Source: JAGVXD01 sp964554415 | Lineage (GTDB): Archaea > Nanobdellota > Nanobdellia > Pacearchaeales > GW2011-AR1 | NCBI GenBank assembly: GCA_964554415.1 | Contig: CAZKON010000040.1 | Coordinates: forward strand, 1 to 6,073 | Direction: 5' to 3' | DNA: 6,073 nucleotides | In this document: positions 1 through 4,795 of the stretch, piece by piece | How the letters are laid out: every line of letters begins with the position of its first letter | How positions within the stretch are numbered: the stretch's first letter is position 1 | Notes under the pieces: model-generated | Told to the model about the DNA's origin: nothing | The model's input: only the letters and a program-made list of their open reading frames with translations | Databases searched by the model: none | Program-made: the position numbers and the translations under genes

Positions 1-39
1 TACATGCCCCTGCCGGGATTTGACCCCGGGTTTAGGCCG

Positions 40-187
40 TTCTCCACCGTCTCAATACACCGAGAATCGTAAGATTCTCGGGGCGCTCAAGAACCACTGG
101 ATCTTGACGTGAGACGCTGGTAAATTTTCAGTGCCTGTCCAAAGCTGGACTGAAGTTGTTGTCTCGACGACTATAACTCCGGCGATG
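40..187 (-). other. BHB intron of tRNA-Glu, unusually long
   Basis: The exon-intron junction folds as a bulge-helix-bulge. Loop bases CUCU (32-35) pair with GGAG near the intron's 3' end, leaving 3-nt bulges CGC and AAC. Cutting after the second base of each bulge gives a 37/38 intron. A further helix, AUCG/CGGU, continues inside the intron. At 148 nt it is longer than the other two introns here (45 and 83 nt). Most of the extra length is a three-way junction (48-116) plus two smaller hairpins, one of them at about 155-171. There is no room for a homing endonuclease gene. Confidence 0.85.
48..116 (+). repeat. Two-hairpin bulged-C motif, copy 1 (inside tRNA-Glu intron)
   Basis: Read on the plus strand, CGTCTCA (48-54) pairs with TGAGACG (110-116) and closes a three-way junction. 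Hairpin A is CGAGAATC / GTAA / GATTCTCG (61-80, 8 bp). Hairpin B runs 84-109: CG, unpaired C86, then TCAAGAAC, loop CACTG and GATCTTGACG, with one A-A mismatch. It shares order, core and bulge with the copies at 2056-2113, 4916-4967 and 6024-6073. The motif is antisense to the tRNA that contains it. It could act in the minus transcript, in an antisense transcript, or as single-stranded DNA; the sequence does not decide. Confidence 0.65.
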
Positions 188-247
188 CGAGAGGGCCTCG
201 TCCTTGACCACTAGACTACAAGGGCATAAAGAAACAGAGTAGAGATG

Positions 248-255
248 GTTTAAAA
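248..255 (-). promoter_or_regulatory. TATA box for tRNA-Glu
   Basis: Minus-strand TTTTAAAC is centred about 26 nt upstream of the first tRNA base (225), the usual archaeal TBP spacing. It lies in the 42-nt gap after the membrane-protein gene. Confidence 0.65.
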
Positions 256-267
256 GTGCTTTGGTTG

Positions 268-879
268 TCAGCGCGAGATAAACAGAACAATAAAAACTCC
301 CAGTGTATTCATGATAAAACTAAGAAGTGCAAGGTTTTTGGTTTTAACTGTGGTAATCCCGGCGAGCATTGAAATGCCAATCTCATCAGGAAGCGGTGAA
401 GCGAGGATAATTCCTGCAGCCATATAAAGAAGATAGATGCGTATTTTTGCAGCGAGATTATTTGTAAAGGTTTTGATAATCATTTGAAATGGGCGTGTTT
501 TTTGCAGGCGCGTGAATTCATCCATGAAAGAGAATTTGATGAACATATAAATGCAGAGATCAGAGACGAGTGCACCAATTCCTCCAATGATTGATGCAAT
601 AAAAATATTTGCTGGATTGAGCGTGGCGAAGAGACCTATAGCAAATGGAGTGGTGAAACCAAAAGAGAAAAGCAAACCTGCAATAAATATACCTATATAC
701 CCAAACGCGCCAAACGAATTTAAGAATGAGGAGATGGCAGGCAATGTAAAAACATAATATGCGGCAATAATTGAGGTGGCGAGCAAAACAAGTTTAGGGT
801 AGGTAATTCTGCACCACCGAAGCATACGAAGCGGCGCAATTGCTGTGCTTTCTACGGTTTCCCTAGTCATTTCTGTCAT
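268..879 (-). CDS. Polytopic membrane protein, DedA/VTT-like, conserved hypothetical
   Basis: This is a 203-aa integral membrane protein of unproven function. Hydrophobic segments lie at about residues 28-47, 56-86, 91-115, 146-161 and 182-201. The first 25 residues are polar with several arginines. Two conserved-looking stretches stand out: FSFGFTTPFA (71-80) between helices, and SPLPDEIG (161-168), a re-entrant-like acidic/proline motif recalling the DedA/VTT (SNARE-associated) fold. The family assignment rests on this pattern and on resemblance to DPANN hypothetical proteins, so it is tentative; a lipid or ion transport role would be a guess. The ATG at 879 is chosen because a TATA box at 905-912 predicts transcription starting about 3 nt upstream; Met4 is an alternative. 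It lies between two tRNA genes on the same strand, each with its own promoter. Confidence 0.85.
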   Translation of the reverse strand: MTEMTRETVESTAIAPLRMLRWCRITYPKLVLLATSIIAAYYVFTLPAISSFLNSFGAFGYIGIFIAGLLFSFGFTTPFAIGLFATLNPANIFIASIIGGIGALVSDLCIYMFIKFSFMDEFTRLQKTRPFQMIIKTFTNNLAAKIRIYLLYMAAGIILASPLPDEIGISMLAGITTVKTKNLALLSFIMNTLGVFIVLFISR

Positions 880-904
880 TGTTGTTCTTTATTCTCAATT
901 CTCA

Positions 905-913
905 CTATAAAAA
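905..913 (-). promoter_or_regulatory. TATA box for the membrane-protein gene, doubling as T-run terminator of tRNA-Gln
   Basis: Minus-strand TTTTTATAG begins directly after the tRNA-Gln 3' end. Its five T's fit an archaeal U-tract terminator for the tRNA. Its TTTATAG portion lies about 28 nt before the ATG at 879 and fits a TATA box. Confidence 0.5.
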
Positions 914-986
914 TAGCCCTGCCAGGATTCGAACCTGGGTCACAGGCGCCAGAGGCCTATATACTTGACCACTATACGACAGGGCT
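914..986 (-). tRNA. tRNA-Gln (anticodon CUG), no intron
   Basis: The acceptor stem AGCCCTG (986-980) pairs perfectly with CAGGGCT (921-915), with discriminator A at 914 and no encoded CCA. The anticodon stem TAGGC/GCCTG flanks the loop CUCUGGC, giving anticodon CUG. The T arm is CCAGG / TTCGAAT / CCTGG. Total length is 73 nt. The A1 start is usual for tRNA-Gln. It is the only tRNA in the window without an intron. Confidence 0.95.
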
Positions 987-1011
987 ATTGATTTGAGAGA
1001 GCGACAAGGTG

Positions 1012-1019
1012 TTTTAAAA
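1012..1019 (-). promoter_or_regulatory. TATA box for tRNA-Gln
   Basis: TTTTAAAA is centred about 29 nt upstream of the first base of tRNA-Gln. It overlaps the left arm of the hairpin at 1016-1037 and lies back to back with the TATA box of the plus-strand gene at 1073. Confidence 0.5.
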
Positions 1020-1037
1020 CTTTCCTTAGAAAGTTTT
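1016..1037. repeat. Perfect 9-bp palindrome between divergent promoters
   Basis: AAAACTTTC / CTTA / GAAAGTTTT. Each arm runs into a TATA-like sequence: minus-strand TTTTAAAA on the left, TTTATATG on the right. It could be a bidirectional terminator or an operator for a dimeric repressor. Confidence 0.6.
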
Positions 1038-1044
1038 TTATATG
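1037..1044 (+). promoter_or_regulatory. TATA box for the small membrane-protein pair
   Basis: TTTATATG is centred 32 nt before the ATG at 1073, which predicts a 5' leader of roughly six bases. A GAGG Shine-Dalgarno-like element at 1065-1068 has 4-nt spacing, but the leader may be too short to contain all of it. Confidence 0.55.
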
Positions 1045-1072
1045 CAGTTCTCATTTAATAAAAAGAGGAAAA

Positions 1073-1381
1073 ATGGTTAACTGGATTCTTATAGGCATTC
1101 TGGTATTGGCTGCGATGATTATTCTGAAATTTAAAGAGATAAGGCATCAGGCAGGGATATTTTTTGGTCTCGCACTGCTTGTGTTTCTTATCCTTACATT
1201 CGGAAGAATCTCTGTAGTATATGATGTCAATCTGAGTACATACGACGGATTTATGCAAGCAAGCAAGCTTTATATGGCTTGGCTCAAGCATGCATTTGGT
1301 AATGTGGTGGAAACAACTGCATATGTAGTAAAACAAGACTGGAGTCTCAACAATAGTGCCTTGAATGTGACTAAACCATGA
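1073..1381 (+). CDS. Small two-helix membrane protein, paralogue of the next gene
   Basis: This is a 102-aa protein with no assigned function. Two hydrophobic helices lie at about residues 3-20 and 28-43, joined by a short charged loop (KFKEIRHQ, 19-26). A polar C-terminal half (about 45-102) follows. The hairpin topology puts both ends on the same side of the membrane, and residues 44-102 form a small soluble domain. That domain carries LY-2-WL-5-N-4-T-2-V-3-DW (66-90), which the next gene repeats with identical spacing. The start is set by the GAGG at 1065-1068 and the TATA box at 1037. The stop overlaps the next start as ATGA, a sign of translational coupling. It resembles short hypothetical proteins of DPANN genomes; this is recognition by eye only. 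Confidence 0.85.
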   Translation: MVNWILIGILVLAAMIILKFKEIRHQAGIFFGLALLVFLILTFGRISVVYDVNLSTYDGFMQASKLYMAWLKHAFGNVVETTAYVVKQDWSLNNSALNVTKP

Positions 1382-1599
1382 TTCGCCTAGGACTTGCGTG
1401 CGTACTATTTTTTGTGATTGGTGCATTGTTTATCGTAAGCAATGAGAACTTATCATTAATTAATCCCGAAGAAAGAACTGATTTTGTTCAATTGTATGCT
1501 CTCTGGCTCTCCTCAATTAGTAAGAACATACAGCAGATTACCGGACAAGTTATTGCAACCGACTGGATTCCTGATAGTGAACAGAATATTAGTAAATAA
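1378..1599 (+). CDS. Small single-helix membrane protein, paralogue of the preceding gene
   Basis: This is a 73-aa protein of unknown function. One hydrophobic segment (about residues 4-20, LGLACVLFFVIGALFIV) is an N-terminal anchor or uncleaved signal. The remaining 53 residues are polar. They contain LY-2-WL-5-N-4-T-2-V-3-DW (39-63), matching the C-terminal domain of the preceding protein without gaps. The two therefore look like products of a tandem duplication in which one copy has an extra helix. The ATG overlaps the upstream TGA by four bases (1378-1381), so the pair is one operon and the products may form a heteromer. The next feature is the tRNA-Thr promoter. Confidence 0.8.
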   Translation: MIRLGLACVLFFVIGALFIVSNENLSLINPEERTDFVQLYALWLSSISKNIQQITGQVIATDWIPDSEQNISK

Positions 1600-1642
1600 G
1601 TAAGTACCTAAAAAGAAAATATATACTAATAAACGGTATATT

Positions 1643-1650
1643 TTTATATG
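1643..1650 (+). promoter_or_regulatory. TATA box for tRNA-Thr
   Basis: TTTATATG is centred about 25-26 nt before tRNA base 1 at 1672. It lies in the 72-nt gap after the small membrane-protein operon. Confidence 0.65.
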
Positions 1651-1671
1651 CTTTTTGTGACACAATACTAA

Positions 1672-1790
1672 GCCTCTATAGCTCAGCCGGTTAGAGCGCA
1701 GCATTGGTAAAGAGAATCTTCTGTTTTCCGTTTCTGGAAAAAGAAGTTCCAAGAATGCTGAGGCCCCGGGTTCAATTCCCGGTAGAGGCT
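1672..1790 (+). tRNA. tRNA-Thr (anticodon GGU) with a 45-nt intron
   Basis: GCCTCTA (1672-1678) pairs with TAGAGGC (1783-1789). Discriminator U at 1790 is typical of archaeal tRNA-Thr, and CCA is not encoded. The D stem is GCTC/GAGC. The anticodon stem CAGCA (1699-1703) pairs with TGCTG (1756-1760). Anticodon GGU is at 1706-1708. The T arm is CCGGG / TTCAATT / CCCGG. The exons 1672-1709 and 1755-1790 join to 74 nt. It has its own TATA box, and a T9 run about 53-61 nt downstream may terminate it. Confidence 0.95.
1710..1754 (+). other. BHB intron of tRNA-Thr
   Basis: Loop bases UUGG (32-35) pair with CCAA (1749-1752), leaving 3-nt bulges UAA and GAA cut after their second base, i.e. at 37/38. 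The intron body is one hairpin: CTTC/GAAG around TTTTCC/GGAAAA. It lacks the bulged-C motif of the two larger introns. Confidence 0.9.
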
Positions 1791-1806
1791 TTGAGATTTA
1801 GTTAAG

Positions 1807-1851
1807 GTCACGGAAACGTGACTTGAACAGGCGTCCTTTCTATTTTTTTTT
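1807..1851 (+). terminator. Hairpin plus T9 run, probable end of the tRNA-Thr transcript
   Basis: GTCACG / GAAA / CGTGAC (1807-1822) is a 6-bp hairpin with a GNRA tetraloop. After about 20 nt comes an uninterrupted T9 (1843-1851), enough for archaeal U-tract termination. The hairpin's distance from the T-run is not that of a bacterial intrinsic terminator. Confidence 0.5.
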
Positions 1852-2010
1852 ATATTCCTCAAAATTGATTGTCTCCATCGTCTTTCCCTTAAATTTTGAA
1901 AAGCGAGGTCTTAATTCAACCACAATTTTCTGAAAATTGTTTACATTAAAATCATTCATAGCATATCTAAAAGTCGCAAAATTCCAAGTTGAGAGAATAA
2001 ATCTGAATAC
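1840..2010 (-). pseudogene. Short ORF or 5' remnant of a protein gene
   Basis: Minus frame 2010-1840 stays open for 56 codons, ending in an AAA-run and TAG. From the ATG at 1959-1957 it gives 39 aa starting MNDFNVNNFQ and ending in NFEEYKKK. The residues before that ATG (FRFILSTWNFATFRYA) also look protein-like. The stretch KGKTMETINFEEYKKK resembles the first part of a longer protein cut short at the A9 homopolymer (1851-1843). One base gained or lost there would extend it by only a few codons, so this is not just a sequencing frameshift. It could be a decayed gene 5' end, a real small protein or chance. A weak TATA-like ATTTATTC lies near 1997. No function is proposed. Confidence 0.35.
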
Positions 2011-2048
2011 AATGATCCCGCCCGGATTTGAACCGGGGACCCCCGCCT

Positions 2049-2131
2049 TTCTTACGCAGGGGGATGTTTTCCCCCGACGCTCAATCTTCCTTTGCAGGAA
2101 ATGACGATACTGCTCTAACGAACAGCACTCA
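2049..2131 (-). other. BHB intron of tRNA-Ile
   Basis: Loop bases CUUA (32-35) pair with UAAG near the intron's 3' end, with bulges UAU and AAA cut after the second base to give a 37/38 intron. The helix inside the intron next to the 5' bulge is weak, so the motif is a relaxed BHB. The interior (2056-2113) is taken up by the bulged-C motif. Confidence 0.8.
2056..2113 (+). repeat. Two-hairpin bulged-C motif, copy 4 (inside tRNA-Ile intron)
   Basis: On the plus strand GCAG (2056-2059) can pair with CTGC (2110-2113) as a closing stem; its last G competes with hairpin A. Hairpin A is GGGGGA / TGTTT / TCCCCC (2059-2075). Hairpin B is CG (2078-2079), unpaired C2080, TCA, then TTCC/GGAA around TTTGCA, then TGACG (2102-2106), with a small asymmetric internal loop. 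The arms differ completely from the other copies, but the CGCTCA...TGACG core and the order are kept. It is antisense to tRNA-Ile. Confidence 0.6.
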
Positions 2132-2195
2132 TATAAGAGCGGTGCTCTAAACCGGGCTGAGCTACGGGATCACTCAACTTAAAGATAAAAGAATG

Positions 2196-2203
2196 TATTT
2201 AAA
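2196..2203 (-). promoter_or_regulatory. TATA box for tRNA-Ile
   Basis: Minus-strand TTTAAATA is centred about 28 nt upstream of tRNA base 1 at 2171. Confidence 0.6.
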
Positions 2204-2259
2204 GATTGGGTTCACCCATTCTTCAGAAGTAGATGACTTCTCCAGAGTGCAAACACGAA

Positions 2260-2267
2260 TTTATATA
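2260..2267 (+). promoter_or_regulatory. TATA box for the P-loop kinase gene
   Basis: TTTATATA is centred 25-26 nt before the ATG at 2289. It predicts transcription starting at or beside that codon and downstream of the ATG at 2280, so it favours 2289 as the start. Confidence 0.65.
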
Positions 2268-2288
2268 ATAGACGCAAGTATGAAAATA

Positions 2289-2840
2289 ATGATTGTTGGT
2301 GTCACAGGACCAATTGCTTCTGGAAAGAGTGTGTTTGCGGAAATGCTCGTCGAGAGGGGCTTTATTCGCATGACACTTTCAGAAGAGGTAAGAGAAGAAT
2401 GCAAACTCAGAGGATTACCGATTGAACGCAAAATTCTACAGGATTTAGGAAATGAACTGCGCATTAAGCAGGGTAATGGTTACTGGGCGCGCCGTCTTCT
2501 TGCAAAAATGCACGCAGATAAAAACTATGTCATTGAAGGAATCCGCAATCCCGGAGAAATAGAAGAACTTAGAAAAGAACGCAACTTTGTTCTAATAGGT
2601 TTCACTGCGCCTGAAGATTTTCGTCTTAAATGGATTCTGAAAAGAAACAAAGACAGTGACCCAAAAACAATTGAAGGAATAAGGATAATAGACAGGCGAG
2701 ATAGAGGCATAGGAGAATCTGCTCACGGTCAGCAATCAGAAGCATGCTTCGCAATGGCTGATGCTTATATAATCAATAACACCACGCTTGATGACTTACG
2801 CCTAAAAGCAGCTGATCTTGTGCGGCAGCTCAGATGTTGA
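2289..2840 (+). CDS. P-loop nucleotide kinase, UPF0200 / dephospho-CoA-kinase-like
   Basis: This is a 183-aa cytosolic P-loop protein. Walker A is GPIASGKS (7-14), immediately after the first beta strand. EGIRNPGEIE (83-92) matches the EGIR/DGIR substrate-side motif of archaeal UPF0200-type and NMP-kinase-like proteins. An arginine-containing lid is RNKDSDP (119-125), and DRRDRGIGE (135-143) with GQQ, C153 and AD..IINN (158-164) follow. The fold predicts phosphate transfer from ATP to a nucleotide or dephospho-CoA-like acceptor; the acceptor cannot be told from sequence. The start at 2289 is preferred because the TATA box at 2260 places transcription there (leaderless). ATG 2280 (MKIMIVG) is the alternative; the in-frame ATG at 2193 would add 29 unrelated residues and span the promoter. 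A hairpin follows the stop, and ychF has its own promoter. Confidence 0.88.
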   Translation: MIVGVTGPIASGKSVFAEMLVERGFIRMTLSEEVREECKLRGLPIERKILQDLGNELRIKQGNGYWARRLLAKMHADKNYVIEGIRNPGEIEELRKERNFVLIGFTAPEDFRLKWILKRNKDSDPKTIEGIRIIDRRDRGIGESAHGQQSEACFAMADAYIINNTTLDDLRLKAADLVRQLRC

Positions 2841-2851
2841 GAGTCGTAGAA

Positions 2852-2876
2852 AAAAGTTCCATAGGAACTTTTAAAT
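2852..2876 (+). promoter_or_regulatory. 9-bp hairpin merging into the ychF TATA box
   Basis: AAAAGTTCC / ATA / GGAACTTTT (2852-2872) is a perfect palindrome starting 11 nt after the kinase stop. Its right arm forms part of TTTTAAAT (2869-2876), centred 27 nt before the ATG at 2900. It may end the kinase transcript and also act as an operator at the ychF promoter. Confidence 0.6.
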
Positions 2877-2899
2877 TCCCCTCTTCCCCCTGCTTCTTC

Positions 2900-4075
2900 A
2901 TGCTAATAGGTCTTGTCGGCCGCCCAAACTCTGGAAAAAGCACGTTCTTCAAAGCAGCAACGCTCGTCAACGTGCTCATTGCAAATTATCCGTTTGCAAC
3001 AATTAAAGCAAATCATGGTATGGCGTATGTCAAAATCAAAGACCTTGCGGCAGAATTCGGTAAAATATCAAACCCCCGAGAAGGCTACATAAAAAACGGA
3101 TGGAGATTTGTGCCCTTTGAACTTATGGATGTCGCCGGCCTTGTCGAGGGCGCATCACGAGGCAAGGGGCTCGGCAATGAATTTCTCAATGATCTTTCAG
3201 CAGCAGATGCTTTCATTCACGTTGTGGATCTCTCCGGAGAAACCGATGGTGAGGGCAAGCCTGCTGAAAATTACGATCCTGTAAAAGACATTCAGATCAT
3301 AGAAAAAGAACTTGACTTCTGGTATCTTGGAATTCTTAAGAAAGTTTGGACGAGTTTTGCAAGAACAGTTGAGATGCAAAAACAAAAGTTTGAGCAATCC
3401 GTAGCCAAGCAATTCTCAGGGCTTAAAGTTACAGAAAGCGACGTCAGGTATGCGCTCTTAAAGTCTGAACTGAATCCAGAGTACCCCACACAATGGAGCG
3501 AAGAGCAGCTCGCTGCATTTGCCCGGCTGCTGCGCAAAACAACAAAGCCCATGATTCTTGCAGCGAATAAGATAGACCGGCCGAATGGGAAGGCAAACTA
3601 CGAGCGCATCAAATCCATGTTTGAGTATCCGATTGTTTCCTGTTTTGCCGACGGTGAGCTTTCTCTAAGGCAGGCAGATAAAGCAGACCTCATTTCCTAT
3701 ATTCCGGGAGAAAAAACATTTGACATCAAAAAAGAAATGAGTGTAAAACAAAAATACGCTTTAGAACAGATTCAGAGAATTATGAATGAATTCGGAAGCA
3801 CTGGAGTCCAGGAAGTGCTCAACAGGGTAGTCTTTGATATAATGAAATACGTAGCCATTTATCCTGCTGGCTCCAGCTTGACTGATAGCAAAGGCAATAT
3901 TCTGCCTGATTGCTTCCTCATGCCGCCAGGAACAACTGCTCTTGATTTCGCCTTTCGTCTCCATACAGATATTGGCAAAGGTTTTGTAAAAGCAATTGAC
4001 ATAAGAACAAAACAGGCAGTAGGAAAGGACCATATCCTTAAAAGTGGCGATGGATTAGAGATTATGACTAAATGA
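2900..4075 (+). CDS. ychF: Archaeal YchF/OLA1-type GTPase with C-terminal TGS domain
   Basis: This is a 391-aa Obg-family translation-associated GTPase, full length for archaeal YchF. G1 is GRPNSGKS (7-14), switch I is the NYPFATI region (29-35), G3 is DVAG (77-80), G4 is NKID (223-226) and G5-like is SCFAD (247-251). A helical insertion (about 130-210) separates G3 from G4. The TGS domain is about 318-391 (YPAG, LPDCFLMP, AFRLHTDIGKGF). NKID is the GTP-specifying form, unlike the NMxE of bacterial YchF and human OLA1. Archaeal members usually carry a cysteine cluster just before G3; here residues 48-70 have no cysteine. The ATG at 2900 sits 27 nt after a TATA box (leaderless); the in-frame ATG at 2834 would add 22 atypical residues overlapping the upstream gene. 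It is convergent with the gene at 4078, with a 2-nt gap. Confidence 0.97.
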   Translation: MLIGLVGRPNSGKSTFFKAATLVNVLIANYPFATIKANHGMAYVKIKDLAAEFGKISNPREGYIKNGWRFVPFELMDVAGLVEGASRGKGLGNEFLNDLSAADAFIHVVDLSGETDGEGKPAENYDPVKDIQIIEKELDFWYLGILKKVWTSFARTVEMQKQKFEQSVAKQFSGLKVTESDVRYALLKSELNPEYPTQWSEEQLAAFARLLRKTTKPMILAANKIDRPNGKANYERIKSMFEYPIVSCFADGELSLRQADKADLISYIPGEKTFDIKKEMSVKQKYALEQIQRIMNEFGSTGVQEVLNRVVFDIMKYVAIYPAGSSLTDSKGNILPDCFLMPPGTTALDFAFRLHTDIGKGFVKAIDIRTKQAVGKDHILKSGDGLEIMTK

Positions 4076-4077
4076 TA

Positions 4078-4653
4078 TTATCTACGCCAGTTTGTCCGAG
4101 GCTCTTGTGTTTGGTGAATGCACCAATAATGAAAAAACTGAGAATTTGCTTTTTGAAATTCTGTAAGGATTTGATGATTCTCTGGAACATTACAGGCGCG
4201 AAGTGCATGGACTGCTCTGCGAAGATATTTTGTAATATCTTCAACTCGCTCGCCCGTTCGTTTTTGGGATTGATAAATATATCCTTTTCGAAGCGCCGTA
4301 ATGTAATTTTTAGCAGTTCCAAGAGTCATACCAAACATATGACGGTGAAGATATCGTGCAATATCAAGGCACTTCATGCCTTCTGCCCTCATGAGTTCAG
4401 TATAAAGTCTGCCAATATTGTCATAGCGTTGTTTTCCATTCAGAAAAGGTCGTGGAACTTCCTCTGTCTGAAGAGACTCAAGGAGAGAATCTTCAATAGG
4501 TGCCTTTAATTTACCCGCAACCATTCGATACTCTTCCAATTCCTGCATATCTTGGAAAATCTTTTCAGGAGAACCTAAATAGCGCGCATACTCGTTTCCA
4601 TCCATAAGATAATAGTATTTTCTTTTACCCTTCCGAAAAGCACGTAAATGCAT
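4078..4653 (-). CDS. Basic hypothetical protein with a possible helix-turn-helix
   Basis: This is a 191-aa protein I do not recognise. The N-terminus is rich in lysine, arginine and tyrosine (FRKGKRKYYYLMDG, 6-19, followed by ARYLGS), a beta-type segment seen in DNA-binding and transposon-related proteins. A glutamate-rich, probably coiled region follows (29-68). Residues 89-125 (EGMKCLDIARYL ... TAKNYITALRKG) look like a helix-turn-helix with recognition helix TAKNYITALRK. The C-terminus is basic. A DNA- or RNA-binding role is an inference. The ATG at 4653 lies 25-26 nt from minus-strand TATA CTTATAAC (4675-4682), so it should be leaderless. It converges on ychF with only two bases between the stops, and its promoter borders the hairpin-rich region at 4717-5094, which it might bind. 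The long plus-strand frame across it is a shadow. Confidence 0.75.
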   Translation of the reverse strand: MHLRAFRKGKRKYYYLMDGNEYARYLGSPEKIFQDMQELEEYRMVAGKLKAPIEDSLLESLQTEEVPRPFLNGKQRYDNIGRLYTELMRAEGMKCLDIARYLHRHMFGMTLGTAKNYITALRKGYIYQSQKRTGERVEDITKYLRRAVHALRACNVPENHQILTEFQKANSQFFHYWCIHQTQEPRTNWRR

Positions 4654-4674
4654 ACAGAATCAAATAAGATAGTA

Positions 4675-4682
4675 GTTATAAG
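4675..4682 (-). promoter_or_regulatory. TATA box for the HTH-like gene
   Basis: Minus-strand CTTATAAC is centred 25-26 nt upstream of the ATG at 4653. The TTATAA core is palindromic and could also be read toward the structured region. Confidence 0.6.
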
Positions 4683-4795
4683 GATTTCTCTCCTTGTATT
4701 TAATTGTTTTTCGGTTATAGATGACTGCATGGGATGCATGACATGTTTTGGCAGTTATCTATTAGAGAAATACGCACAAAATGTAACCTATCCTG

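Larger units (their letters stand above)
5..225 (-). tRNA. tRNA-Glu (anticodon CUC) with a 148-nt intron
   Basis: On the minus strand the 7-bp acceptor stem pairs GCCCTTG (225-219) with CAGGGGC (12-6), with discriminator A at 5 and no encoded CCA. The D arm contains AGTGGTCA. The anticodon stem AGGCC (198-194) pairs with GGCCT (38-34). The T arm is CCGGG / GTCAAAT / CCCGG. Loop bases 32-37 read CUCUCG, giving anticodon CUC at 191-189. The exons (225-188 and 39-5) join to a 73-nt tRNA. Base 54 of the T loop is G instead of the usual U. The gene has its own TATA box at 248-255, so it need not be read from the membrane-protein gene upstream. Confidence 0.93.
2013..2171 (-). tRNA. tRNA-Ile (anticodon UAU) with an 83-nt intron
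   Basis: GATCCCG (2171-2165) pairs with CGGGATC (2020-2014). Discriminator A is at 2013 and no CCA is encoded. The D arm is GCTC/GAGC with an 11-nt loop. The anticodon stem CCGCU pairs with GGCGG (one U-G pair). The loop reads C-U-U-A-U-A, so the anticodon is UAU (2135-2133), which reads AUA. The T arm is CCCGG / TTCAAAT / CCGGG. The exons join to 76 nt. Most archaea read AUA with a CAU-anticodon tRNA modified to agmatidine by TiaS. A genomic UAU anticodon is the exception, known for example from Nanoarchaeum and Korarchaeum. Confidence 0.9.

Noticed and set aside
40..187. Group I intron in tRNA-Glu
   Set aside because: It is too short for a group I core, and the BHB splice geometry at 37/38 explains it fully.
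2193..2288. Upstream in-frame start of the kinase gene
   Set aside because: It would place the TATA box and the tRNA-Ile promoter inside the coding region and add residues unlike the family before the first beta strand.
4072..4509. Plus-strand 145-codon frame overlapping the ychF stop as ATGA
   Set aside because: It is antisense to the 191-codon minus gene, which has a well-placed TATA box, and its product is a cysteine-rich mixture without domain features.
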